DNA of 64,000 nt from Iris pallida. Lineage: Eukaryota; Streptophyta; Magnoliopsida; Asparagales; Iridaceae. Shown in pieces: positions 1-12,183 of the stretch. Position 1 is the stretch's first letter. Every line of letters starts with the position of its first letter. The DNA is taken from assembly GCA_029216955.1 (NCBI GenBank), contig JANAVB010016199.1, positions 16,450,134-16,514,133 of the forward strand, written 5' to 3'. A program made the position numbers and the translations under genes. The notes beneath the pieces were generated by a model, which saw only the letters and a list, made by a program, of their open reading frames with translations, had not been told where the DNA came from and did no database searches.

Positions 1-3000
1 GTAAGCCCTGAAGATGCGCCTTCCGTGGCTTTCGTGTTTAAGTAGCACGAGAAGACACAATTGAATGGCACACTAGTGACATGTACATAGTGGGCTTCGA
101 GTAGACCACAACCATATATTGGGGTCGAAAGATTGGAGTCAAGATTGAGGCTCTAATGGAAGTCGAAAAGTATACGGGTATTATGGTAAGGGTTACAGCT
201 AGTCCTTACGTCCTGAAAGTCGTACCATAAAAGAGAGTACAAGGGGACGTGTTTGAGTGGGACAAGATATACCTAGATGAAGGTGGACTCGTCTAGATCT
301 TGCATATGAAATTTGTTGAAAGGTAACAGCTAGTCTCGTGCTCCGAATATTAATGACACGACCGGGTACAAAAAATGATCTAAATGGAAAGTGGGAGTCC
401 CTGGGGCACTAATTATCATCCTAATAAAATTATTCTAATCAATCGGTATTCCTCGTATATTCCAAAATTTTAGAAGGCTTACAGTCTACCGACCTTAGAG
501 GCTAGGACATAGTTTTAAGAATAATAAGGTCAGAAGAATTCCAAATCCAGGTATTGTACCTCGACTCCTGGTAATAAAGAATAAGGTATGACGTAACGGA
601 ATACGGTAGATATAAGTCAAGTCAAGGATCGTTCCTCAATAAATGAAAAACGAGTGTGTACAATGACACATGGTCGATAAAATAGAATGACCTACTCGTC
701 CACAGTATACAAGAGTTATCGACGGGGTAACCAACTCTAAGGCACATCATATGAAGAGATTTCTAACAACTGAGTCGTAAATTCCTATTTGTGTCAGGCT
801 GTCAGACTATTGTCACAAGAGTTGTAGTGATCATGCATTGCTGTTAACAACTGGTAGATCATAGTATGACAGGGTATTTAAGCTATGGTATTGGCTAAGC
901 TAGTAACTGTGGTGTTCCAATACTAGTTAGGTCTTAATAATAAAATCTATATAACTTGGGCAATATTTGTTAGAAACCAACCTCGGAGGAGTGTCTACCA
1001 TAGTCACGGTAATTGGTTGTCCTTACCCTTGTCTACTCATCTCATGTCTAACTGTGGGCTTTGGGTCGAGGAAGGGTTAGGTTTAGGCTTAAGGGTTGCT
1101 AGTTAAAGCAAGCTTCAAGCAAATAATTAGAGACTCGCAACATTTGCTTCCTTGAGAATAAATAGCCTCCTAGGTTGTCATTTTGACTAAGGGTAAAACC
1201 CTAATCATTCTCAGGTTCAGATAGCTAGAAGGACCCAATAGCAGTTTGAGGGTCGAGAGGAGAACGAATAACTCAATCACATGGCTGGTCGATGGTAGCT
1301 ACACTTGTGTATACAACTATCATAGCCATGGGGAATACTCTGTATCTCTCTACTAATTACAAGCCTTCGTCTTTCGAAATTAGTGAAAGGTAAAAACAAC
1401 GAAGTGTTCAAGAAAGATGTCACTAAATACAATTACGTGATTCAAAGGCGAATGTATAATTCAAGAGGAATTGTCAATGCAGTAGCGGATGAGATCCTAG
1501 AGACATCTACATCTCAGTCTACGTAGGTTAATCAGAGGGAGAGCGAATCGGGTGCACTACGGTTGATCAGACCGTAATACATCGATTCTGATTAGACAAT
1601 ATGTTAGTGGACGTCCCCAATAAACATATGCCTTGAATCAAGCTTGATAAAAGAGTAAGCTTGCAAAACTAGGCTTTGATAGCAACATTGGTCAAAATAG
1701 TCAAATTATAAGTATACAAGATTTTTGAAAGAAGGCACAAGTAGTTCGAGTTTTGTGAGAATCAAAAATTTACCAGGTGTTCTTGCTTATACAATCTTCC
1801 TACTATTTTCTTATCCAAGGCCTTGGTCGACTAATGGGTTATGGACCTCAAAATTCTATATTCTAGGTAAACCTATTAGTGTCAATCAATATCCTCGTCA
1901 ATAGGTCACAAGGACCATGGAATGCTAGATCGGGAGACGTGCTACCCAACTTATAAAACTTCCACTAATATTGGCTTCGGGTCTTATGGGACATACATGG
2001 CATGGTCCTATCCTCCATAGTATCCTAAACTTGTAATCTCGTCTGAAGTCATTTCACCGAGAGTTATGCCTCGCCCGTATACTCGGGCTGTGGTAAACCC
2101 TTAGATTCGTGATTTCAGGGTGATATGCTATCCGATACTCTACCTTATATTGACACAAGGGTGACTACGGTCAAAAGGGAACCACTAGCTATTGTTTAGC
2201 AATATTCTATTACCTATATTTTCTTAAACCAATTTCAACTCTAGGGATCGTGCCTCACCAGTGCGCTGCTGGCTGCAGTGAATACATAGTCTCCCTAATT
2301 CAAATAAATGGCGACAGTGCGCTGCTGTCCTGCCATTATCTGTTAACTAACATTCTTTTAACTATATCCGTAAAAATTTATGAGCTCCTAGAGATTCAAA
2401 CATGTTGACTAGGAAATAAAGCGTAAGCACTATCAGTCACAACCCTTAAAATAAAAGGTGAACAAGGAGGAAAATAATTGAAGACAAAGAAATACAAACA
2501 TCCTAGTATCTATTTCATATGTATTCAAATCATGGAGGAAAAACTTGAATCGAAACTAACTCGATGTTCGTATATGGGTAACATAATAAAATTTTTATAA
2601 AATAATAATTCTTAGGCAAAATAAGAACTAAATAGGCAATTCGGACTAATATATGAGGATGATATCTAAAGAGGCAAAGAGGAGAAATTGAACAATTTAT
2701 CGTGGTTAGATCATTTATTCTATAAAGCCCTGTCTCACCAAGTGAATAATCTATCCATATTGGATCATATCGTCATATCAAGAGGAATTGTGTACCTATG
2801 GAGATCTGACAACTATCAAAATTAATAACTTCTTATCTAAATTGTATGGCCTAGACTACCCATCGGTAAATTTGTATAAGGGACTCCTAGTCCTAGTCAT
2901 TCTCTTAAATTAAATTAATCCTAATCCGTGAATGAGCATTTTCTAGTCGCAGGCTCGCAATAGTACAACTAACTTAAGTACTATCACGAGTTCGCATGAT

Positions 3001-3037
3001 TTGCGAAAACAGACCTGCATGGGCCACCACAAAAACT
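1..3037 (-). mobile_element. decayed internal region of a minus-strand Tekay-like LTR element
   Basis: No reading frame of useful length is present. The right edge (about 3011-3037) is the reverse complement of the block that follows the LTR in related elements at 8895, 42514 and 50791 (GTGGTGGCCCATGC plus RGGTC). Just left of it is a match to the next conserved stretch, around the words GCGAGCCTGCGAC and GGATTAGGATT. This places the primer-site side of a minus-strand element here. The remainder is AT-rich, shows no recognisable gag or pol motif, and may contain further old insertions. Its other LTR would lie left of the window. Confidence 0.45.
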
Positions 3038-3539
3038 TGTCACGACTCGCACCCATTTTTTTTCGGATACGAAACGTGTCCAAGCCAGCCTATGCCGCAG
3101 TATCGACGGTAGAACGCTGTATAACCATAATGCTCAAAATCACAAATAATGCCCATTCACAAAATTAATTTAAACTTATAATATTCCTATGTTTTATATT
3201 TGCAGAAAATATAAACTTGTACAAATATTGGAATGACTACAACTCAGCTATCTAGCTAGTCTCTAAGATTTTCGTCTACATGTACACCCGAACTCCCCAT
3301 GCTAAGTGAATCAACGACTAACCTTAAAAATATTAGTTTCCAGTCAGGAATGGAATGAGTACAATTCACTGAATGCAGTTCCAATATATGAAAATGACTA
3401 TACGACAGAGGTTAGCCTTTAGACATATGATTTGAAAAATAACACAAAAGACAAATAAAACTAAACAAAGAAAAACAGTAAATAAAGACAATACTCATCG
3501 ACTGACTGATATACCTTTGATATGTGATCGGTCTCGGGA

Positions 3540-3786
3540 CAATTATACGACACTATCTACACTGTCTAAAGTTACACTGTCTATACTGTCTAAAGTTACA
3601 CTGTCTACATTGTATAAAGTTACACTGTCTACATTGAATAATGCAATAAAGAAATCACTGTTTACACTGTCTACTTTATAATAATAAATTACTGCTTACA
3701 CTGTCTACTTTGTAATAAGAAATCACTGTCTACACTATCTTCTTTGTAATAATAAATTAATGTCTACACCGTCTACACTGTCTAAG
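3540..3786. repeat. ACTGTCTACACTGTCTA minisatellite
   Basis: About nine imperfect copies of ACTGTCTACACTGTCTA occur, separated by variable AT-rich spacers such as AAGTTAC or TTTGTAATAATAAATT. The period drifts between about 23 and 45 bp. The array lies inside the minus-strand LTR. Confidence 0.7.
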
Positions 3787-5178
3787 GTCAGATCACACAT
3801 CGTTGGTACTTCACCCTCCCTACACAACAAGGAATAAAATTAACATAAAAATAAAATCACATATCTATCGAATAAGCACTGATGCATAGTAAAGATCAAT
3901 ACTGAAAACAAACAATAAACTGTACTCGCCTGTGGTCCTTTGTTGGTAAAATCGATAGTCCAAACCACTCAGTGTGCCAGAAAAGTCAAAACTCGTACAA
4001 AAGTCTCCAGATGCTGAAATAGACATTACCAATGTTCTCAGAATAGTCAAATTAGCAAGGATTGTCTGTCCTTAAGTCCAATTCTGGACACAGGGACAAA
4101 ACGGTAATTTTTGATCAAAACGATGTCCGCCGTTGGACCCGCTTTGCACCAAAAATTGTGCCAGAGTCAATGGTCTCTAAAGTCATCAAACTATATGTCT
4201 ACAGATTCGTTTTGATGATATGAACCCAACCTTATGTCCAGAATTGGATTCCGGCGAGCCGTGCACAAAATTGTCCGTTGAGTCGGACCGTGGGACCCGC
4301 AAAACGACGATCTGATCAACTGCCTCAGAATTGGACCAAACTTGGCATACAGGACCAGAAAAATGATACGGTCCTGCTGGCATAAGTTTTGTCTCGATCT
4401 GACGAGCATGCACAAAGTAATTGAGAAATTTGCACAGAGGCTGATACGGTAAATTTCGACGGATACGCATCAAATTCGTCGCGCACACGCGACCAATTTG
4501 AATTTCGTCAAAGCCCACACGTCTACGAAGCCGTTATGCACCTTTTGATGCTTTCAATTCGTGAACACGTCGCCCGGATTGGCGGGACGCACGTCGTATC
4601 GAAGGTTTTTCATTATTTTTAATATTTTAAAACAGATTTTTTGCCAAATTGGGAATCCGATTTCTCGACGTACCGTCATCGAAATCGACTTCCGTAACTT
4701 GGGCTGCAGATACCTATAGGTTGTCTAGGACTGATTTCAAATAGATTTCTAATTATCGCTACGGCTTAGCGGCAATTTGCCTTCCAATATGGGTGTTTGG
4801 ACTGTTACATGTCCTGTTTCCAAACAGGTTTTTCGGCAACTTCAACTAAATTTATCTCGAGTATCGGGTCACTAGAATTTAAACTAGTTAATAGGGATTA
4901 GAGAGGGTTATATCAAGATCGTGCCAGAATTTACGGGACTCAAAATGATCGAACGATCACTGAGATATGGTGCTCCGAAGTTGGCTCTTCGCTCTGCTAT
5001 CGCTGCTGTCATGTTCTGTGCGCACGCGCGTGCTGGCGCTGCCATGGCACTCCGGCCGGCCGGCGGTGGCCCTCGACGGTGCGCGTGGCTGGAGGTGCCG
5101 CCCAGGGAAGAGGAAGGTTGGCGTGGGTTAGGGTTTGATAGTTGTATCGATTTGTTCTTCCTTCAACTCTCGGTCTCA

Positions 5179-5192
5179 TATTTATATATATA
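5179..5192 (-). promoter_or_regulatory. TATA-like box of the minus-strand LTR
   Basis: Read on the minus strand this is TATATATAAATATGAG, followed by a leader-like stretch. Its position in the LTR suits a retrotransposon core promoter, but AT-rich sequence makes chance matches likely. Confidence 0.3.
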
Positions 5193-5462
5193 CATAACTG
5201 TATATATAAACCACGTTCTCGGCTGGGCTGGGCACTCCTATACGCGGGTTTGGGGATAGCTTAAATTTGTTTTTTTTTTCTTTTAACCCTTTTCTTTTTT
5301 TTTCTATTGTTTTCTTTTATTTTTTCTTTTTCTCTTTCTTTATCAATAACCATGCATATATATGTATATATTTATATATGTATTCTATATATTCATATAT
5401 ACACCAATAATATCTATAAAAATCCAAATAAAACTCATTATTATCCATTCCTAGTGCCTGCC

Positions 5463-5466
<4 letters not shown>

Positions 5467-5536
<70 letters not shown>
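5467..5536. repeat. (TA)n microsatellite in LTR, paralogous empty LINE site
   Basis: About 35 uninterrupted AT units lie between GCCTGCCCC and GACTATATAATAAT. The related LTR at 25478-33125 has a TA tract at the equivalent place (right side begins GACCATTTATAAA), and there the tract is split by a full-length LINE. This copy therefore represents the site without the LINE. Confidence 0.75.
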
Positions 5537-5538
<2 letters not shown>

Positions 5539-6228
5539 CTATATAATAATATTTAATTGACAAAAATTAATATAACCAATAATAATAAAATAATATTATA
5601 TAATATTAACATCAATAAAATAATAATAATAATAATAACAAATTCAATAACTCAATAATGGTGTATATGCCATTGCGTACAGTCCAATAATCCTCAGAAT
5701 ATACAAGGACCTATTTTATACCAATATCCTTGAATATCAACCAATAATGATATTATAATATTTAACTTACGAATACTTAGAAATTATTCATTAAATCATT
5801 AAAACAGAATACCACCCACTCATCAAAATACATCAACACGCATGTCATCGGACGTCCCGCGTGACTATATGGGCTTGGGCTTGTCTTGGGTCCTATCTGG
5901 ACTAATTCGGTACAATCCGATTCCCTAAAGCTCAATAATATAAATAAGTCTTTGATAAGGGTTAAGTCACAATTTGGCCTAGTTTTCCTAGTTAGGACGT
6001 CACTATGGCTCGGCCTTCCCTACCAGGGCTAATACACTAGTCAAAGCACGCCTTTGCACTATCCGTGCCACGATTTCTAGTTACCTTGTACCCCAAAACT
6101 CCACTATGGCTAAGTCATCTATCGTAATAATTAATTAAGTAATTATTTATAAAAATTCTAAAAATCACCATTTAATTTAAATAAATAAATAAAAATATAT
6201 TAACAAAATTTCGAGAAGAGGGGTTATA

Positions 6229-6330
6229 CCTCTCTTGCACTCTTAATTTTAAATTGCCTATTAGCAAACATTTTGTGCTTGATGAGTTAGCTTGACCTTA
6301 TTAATCCCCCTCAAGGGTGCTTACAAACGA
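6229..6330. other. LTR boundary spacer with degenerate polypurine-like sequence
   Basis: Read on the minus strand it contains GTGCAAGAGAGG directly before the LTR start, resembling a decayed version of the AAGGAGGGTAGAA tract at 33126. The rest, up to the start of homology with the plus-strand LTR, is not recognised. Confidence 0.3.
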
Positions 6331-7655
6331 CATCCCACCACATTCATCGTCGCCTGAACACCACTATCACCGCCTCCCCACAGCCAGCACCACCACCCAC
6401 CTAGTCTAAACCAACGACATCCCACCGACAAGCCCACTCACCCAAGTTCTTTGTTGCCAGCCCTCAACCTCGTCGACTCTGCTAGGTCGTGCCAGCGCCA
6501 GCGCTGGTGAGCTCTACCTTGTCGCGTGCCCGGAACCCGAACCCTGACGTCCAGCTCCGTCTATGTCTTCTAGACCCCTCCAGATCTGCGCATTGGGCAA
6601 CGACATCATCGTCACCGCCTCTTTGGTCCTCTCCTCTATCGCATTCCTCCTCTGGGACCAGATTACCATCGTTCTTCGTCTCCAGATCTTGTGTGCTTCT
6701 CCTTCACGCTTAAGATAGTGCTGCCGTAGTGCTCCAAAACCGGTGGCCTTCGGATCTGGTGCTCTACTGCCACTGTCGTCTTCCTTCCAGTGACCGCGAG
6801 CTATCCTCGTTCGGCGACGAGACTCCAATGCCATACGACCGCCATGGTGCTCCAGATCCTACCAGATCTACCATGAGCGTCGCCACCTAGTCGTGCAAAG
6901 CCCTAGCCACCTCCAGATCCAGTACCGGCAATGAGGCAGACTGCCAGATCCATCATTTCTGTAGCCGATCTCGGTCGCAGTGCTAGCATCGGCCATCCCT
7001 ACACTTCGTCCGACGTGCATCGACTTCCAGTTGCTGTCAGTGCCGCCATGAGCGCCTTCTCTCCGAATCCCTACTCTGGTGAGCCAACGAACCTCTATTG
7101 AACCCTTTTCTCCTTCTTCTTCTTCTTCTTTCTCTCTCGTGCACTTCTTCTTCCCCTTTATTTCTTTTCTTTCTCGAAGAGTAGAGAAGCTGCTGCTTCT
7201 CTCTGTCCTTCGTTTTAAGATTTTAAAATCTTAACAGGCTTGGGTTTCTAGCTGATAGCCTGGAAATTTAGATTTTGGCAGTTTGATTAATTACTCGTTG
7301 TGGGCTTGGGCGTCAAGCCCAATAATCTGTGTTAATTTGCTGGACTGGGTCCAGAGGCCAGGTAACCTGTATATTATATTGTAATATTAATAATATTGGG
7401 ATGAGCTTGGAGCACAACAATCTAATAATTCTATTTTTAGGGCTGGGTTTGGATCCTAATAAATAGCTATTTATTATTATTAGTATATTTGTATATCAAA
7501 TAATTGTATATAAATTATTTTTCTAAAATTATTATTCAAAAGTCTTTAAATTAGTTTCAATATTAATGTAGTATGTTATCTAGTATAAATCATATTTGCC
7601 AAAAGTTATGACTTAGCTTAAATACACATCATTGGTTCTTTGGCCTTTATACATA

Positions 7656-7730
<75 letters not shown>

Positions 7731-8894
7731 TGTGTATATAAGCTTTCAAAATAAAGTATGTTATAAATAATGGGGGTCTTTGCGCTTCTATGAAAATAAA
7801 ATTTTTATTGGAATTATTTCTAACAAAGGTTTCTATTTTGGAATTTTATATAGTATTCCTTATAAGTTTCTAAAATGATATCATATTTATTCCTAAATAT
7901 TGATTTATCAATCTAAATTATTTTCAAGTCCTAGCTATTATAATATTCTTTTCTTGCTAGCATTATCTATATCATTGATTAGTAATATTGTTAATCTTTA
8001 TAAATAGTTAGTGGTATTATAAATAGCTAGTTTAAGGATAGTTAGCTAATAGATAGCTAGATAATGTCATTATTGGAATTGAACTGTTCTTGCCCTATTC
8101 TAGGAGGACTTTGAGACTCTTTGATTTGGAAGGTCAAAGGCAATCTATGATTTTGACTCATTTACTTCATGTCATGGTCTTTTCATGTCAGCCACATTGT
8201 TTACACGATTATCATATGCTTCTGGTTCTGGTACTTATCATGTTCATGATCTTTACTTATATCTGGGGAAGGGAAAATACTACAGTATGTGACCAAAGCC
8301 CAACTTAGGATTCATGTTGATAGCTTAGGTCTCACATCGTGCATGTGAAATTCTAAGCCGTACAATTTTGTGCTTATTCATGATCTTTTCCTACCCGATC
8401 ACATATTCTAGTAGCTATTTCAAATCACATGTCAAGATTTTTTGCTACATATTTCATGTTCAGTTTAGATTATGCATTTACTTTCATGTTCATTCTCTTA
8501 GTTGCATTTTTACTTGTTCACATGCTATACTTGTTTCATTATTGTAGAATATACTTTGCTCCGCTCTTAACTGGATATGTTGCTGGTGAAGTTGAGACTA
8601 TGTATTCTACATTTAAGGGCAGGAGCCTGAGACTTTAGTTGAGCAGGACGTTACTATGACTCGGTACCTAGGAGTTGCTTTTGACATATAAAATTTAGTT
8701 TTATTTTGTATAATAGATTGTACTTTTGGACATTGTATTTTGATAAACTTTGGGAATGTAATAGATGCTGTGATCTGGATTTTATCTTATCTTGTGAAGT
8801 TTCTTAGATACTTAGTACAACTTACTATATTGAATCTACAACGTAGACTGGGCGAGTCTGACTCGTATCTGATTATTCGGGAGTGGTCGTGACA
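6331..8894 (+). mobile_element. truncated 5' LTR of plus-strand Tekay-like element
   Basis: From about 6360 onward this is a diverged copy of 15510-17996. They share blocks beginning CCAGCACCACCACCCA, a CTCTGGTGAGC(C/T)AACGAACC run and ATTGTACTTTTGGACATTG, and both end in GTCGTGACA. Roughly 1 kb of the LTR 5' end, present at 14514-15500, is missing here. The pyrimidine/GC-rich first part (6340-7100) yields several overlapping frames in different registers in both LTR copies, so they are LTR sequence rather than genes. A GA microsatellite is present here and absent from the partner LTR. Confidence 0.65.
7656..7728. repeat. (GA)n microsatellite
   Basis: About 36 GA units followed by TGTGTGTATATA. 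The matching position in the partner LTR (about 16815) has only GGGTGTGTATATATAT, so the tract expanded in this LTR or was lost from the other. Confidence 0.9.
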
Positions 8895-10283
8895 CGTTTT
8901 TAGTGGTGGCCCATGCGGGTCAGTCTAATGGTACTTAGAATTAGAGTACCATTGGGAACCTGCAACATAGGATTGTTCAATCACAGCTTAGACCGATTGT
9001 ATGATTATACATATTTACTATTTGTGTCTTTCTAAGTATTATTTTCATGTCTCTATTAGTTTCCAAAATCCTCTAGAGTCAAGGCCAATTACTCTTTTAG
9101 AAATTTTGACTCCTCCTTTAGCAAACATCTCATCAATGATTAATTTTTCAAGCCCTCCAAATTCCTTTGATAGTTTGTTAGACTACTTCAGTTTGACTTC
9201 TTTGATCAATTCAAAATATTCTACCATAGAGCCGTAGACTAACTACTTAGCCCAATTTGCCCATCTAATTCTCCAAACTTTTGTTGACCATAAGGAATTA
9301 TTTCTTCAAAATAATTCTGGTATAGTTCAATGTCCCTTAGTAACTCTCTAGAGACAGAAATATTTTTTATAGTCAGAGACATGTTTGATTAAATCCATAA
9401 GTTTATGTCCTCAATCCATTAAATATGGAAAGGTCGGAGAATAGATACTCTTCTTGATTTTAGTCATTTTTCCTCTACTGGTAAGTGATCCTTTGATTCT
9501 CAAAGATATAAATCTGAAGAACAATTACTTATACTGGTAAATCTCCTTATTTTCTAAAGGACGGATAATGTCACTTTATATCATGATTAGGACTTTTAGA
9601 ACTCATTTTGAATTTTTATAAACTCCTTTGGAATTCCTATGGATAAAGTCGAGAAATATTCGACAACCTACTATAGCTTAGTAGATGCGCACTGTAGTCA
9701 TTTATCTGGATTATGGAAACGGTAGGTTCATTGCAGCCAGCTGCATACTGGCGAGGCATGGACTCTAAGTTAAAATAATTACAGATATTCATATGTTCTC
9801 GGATATTATTGAGGCTAAGTCCTAAATTCATAATATTTGATCTTTTGAGTTGTTTCGACAATATGGGATAAATTTGATATAATATTCTGTAATCTATCAT
9901 TATTTGAGTCATGGAACCAAAGGTTCACTGCAGCCAGATGTACACTATACCGCGGGATGTAAACTCTAGGCAAAGTGATTTTGGATATGTATGGTTTTCA
10001 GATACTATTAAGACTAAATCTATGTTATATACCATGATTGGCCACTTATCGCCATCGAGGAGAAATTATCTTGATTTGTTTAAATTTTTGTCTTATTTAA
10101 AATCTCAGTATCCGATCCAAGTTTCAGAAATCATTTCCATTACCAAATGTTTCCTATAGAATTTTTTTAATTTTTCTAGAACTCATTAGGACTATTCTTT
10201 CCACCCCTATTGGCCCAATCTCTTTCACGATTTGACTTTAGTGAATTGCATGTATTTTGTTATTTCCATATTTTGATAGCTAT
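8895..10283 (+). mobile_element. internal region (left part) of plus-strand element, no gag-pol
   Basis: It starts directly after the LTR end GTCGTGACA with CGTTTTTAGTGGTGGCCCA, the block conserved after other LTRs in this window. Only short frames are present (for example 9001-9237), and none shows gag, protease, RT or integrase motifs. With 13896-14513 this gives about 2 kb of internal sequence, so the element is non-autonomous or heavily deleted. Confidence 0.5.
9690..10040 (+). repeat. diverged tandem duplication, period about 200 bp
   Basis: The block around 9712-9850 (TATGGAAACGGTAGGTTCA, TGCAGCCAG, ACTCTA, GGATATTATTGAGGCTAA) recurs around 9909-10035 (CATGGAACCAAAGGTTCA, TGCAGCCAG, ACTCTA, AGATACTATTAAGACTAA). 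The copies are clearly related but differ at many positions. Confidence 0.55.
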
Positions 10284-10484
<201 letters not shown>

Positions 10485-10488
<4 letters not shown>

Positions 10489-12108
10489 AATGGCTAGAGC
10501 CTTCATTGAAAATAGAAGAAGATAGGTTGGAACCGGGAGATAGCCCAAGTTCCTACATAAGGGAGGGTGTAACCCTTAACAAACATCCTGACGCAAAGCG
10601 TCATAAACCTAATTGACATTTTCTTTTTCTTTTTTTTCGAAATAATTGAAACAGATATTCGAAAAAGTTCGAATTACGAAATTTTCGAAACGACGTTTCA
10701 AAACCTCGAAACCAAACATCGGTTAGGAAAACAAGCGGGGGGGGGTGTGTGGGCTCGAAGCCCGAGGGGGGGAAACACTACATGTGGGGGGGGGATGGGC
10801 CAGCGCTCTGCCCGATGGGGTGAGCGCGCGGCTCAAGGAGCCTTGAACCCCACCCCGTCACACATCTCGGAACTGTGGCGCCGGCGAGGGAGCCCGGAGC
10901 TCCTGCGAAGGCCTGTCCGAAGAGGGGGGAGGCAGGGGAGAGCAGGGAGGGCAGGCGACCGGGAGGGGGACCTCCGACGTCGGACCCAGACGGAGACGAG
11001 GCGCCGGAGGCAGCGGAGGAGCGCCGGAAGAGGCGAAGGACGGGGGAAGGAAGAAGGAAGGGGATGACGACCGCCGAGAGAAAATGGAGAGGGCACGTCC
11101 GGCTAGCTGGGAGGACCTACCACCGGTGGTGGGGGTCTTCCTGCTGGAGCCGAAGAGAGCGCCTGGGACCGCCAGCAGGTGGGAGCTGGGAGGGGCCGCT
11201 ATCGCCGCGGGGGGGGGGAACTGAACCTAGCCGACGGCTTCACAGCCGCCGCGGCCGACGAGGGTGGCTCACTAGGGATGGGCGCCGCCGCTGAGAGGGG
11301 AGCACGGAGGCCAGAGAGCGCCATGGGGGGACTGAGGCAGGAGGAGGGGGAGGAGCTCCCGCGTGGCCTGCGACAGAGGGGGGAGGGAGGAGACGCCGCC
11401 TGACCATCCTGCCAGGGACGCGAGAGGCGTTGGGGGGGCAGCGCCGGCGAGAAGCAGCCGAAGGGTGCCGCACGTCCGTCTGACGCCGAGGAGGGGGAAG
11501 GGGGAGTGGGGGGCGCCGACGAGTAGATCAACGGCAAAGGGAGAGCCGGATGGGGGTCCGTCGCTGGGGAAGGAAGGTGGAGGGGTGGCGCCTGCCGAGG
11601 GCCGACGAGGAGCTCAGCCGGGGGGCGGAGGGAAGACGTGGCTAAGTTGGGCCACCGCGGGGGCGAGCGGAGGGTGACTGCCGAGGGCAACCCAAGGGGG
11701 GCGGCGAGCGGGGTGCACGCCGGAGCGGGGAAGGGAGATTGGGGAAAGTCGGGGGGACCGAGGGGGCGGCGAAGACCGCGCTGGGGGAGGCCAGAGGATG
11801 GTGGGGGCCGGGGAGGCACCTGGGGGAGAGGCAGGAGGTCGACGCCGTCGACGAGCATGACGACGACAGCGGCGAGGACGGCCGCACTGCGGGCTAGCGA
11901 CGGTGAGCAGCCGTGCTAGGGGCGAGGCGGAGGGGGCAACCACGCGGGGATCGTGGTTGTGACGGGGAGTGGGTGGGGCTCCGAAGAGGAGGGGGCTCCA
12001 CTGCCATCCGGCCGCCCCGCCGGGGAAGGAGGCCTGTCCCGCCCACCACCCAAGGAAGAGGAGCGGTGGGGGAGCCCAATGGAAGGTCGGGCGAGATCTC
12101 TCCATCCC

Positions 12109-12110
<2 letters not shown>
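10485..12110 (-). mobile_element. LINE derivative A, GC-rich, non-autonomous
   Basis: A 1.63-kb GC-rich segment is bounded on both sides by TA microsatellite. Read on the minus strand it starts ACCGGGATGGAGAGATCTCG, similar to the start of the full-length LINE (GCGGGATGGATGGAGACC at its 32575 end). It ends ATTTTCAATGAAGGCTCTAG and then passes into (TA)n. The body can be read as Pro/Arg-rich peptide in several frames on both strands. No endonuclease, RT or zinc-finger motif is present. I infer a LINE that kept the 5' region and 3' tail and lost the centre. Unequal codon phase and overlapping frames argue against a host gene. Confidence 0.55.

Positions 12111-12180
<70 letters not shown>
12111..12180. 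repeat. (TA)n between two head-to-head LINE derivatives
   Basis: A pure 70-bp TA run. The 5' ends of derivative A (minus strand) and derivative B (plus strand) face each other across it. Confidence 0.95.

Positions 12181-12183
<3 letters not shown>

Larger units (their letters stand above)
3038..6228 (-). mobile_element. LTR of minus-strand Tekay-like element (about 3.2 kb)
   Basis: On the plus strand it begins TGTCACGACTCGCACCC, the reverse complement of the GGTCGTGACA-type LTR ends at 8894, 17996 and 50790. It ends near GGGGTTATA, the expected start of the LTR read on the minus strand with the terminal TG mutated to TA. Part of it (about 4010-4620) is similar to 35320-35960, and 5830-6228 resembles 32740-33125, the corresponding portions of another minus-strand LTR. 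Short frames inside it are shadows. Confidence 0.55.

Noticed and set aside
4921..5259. 112-codon frame
   Set aside because: Lies in the leader part of a minus-strand LTR; no motif and no support from the related LTR.
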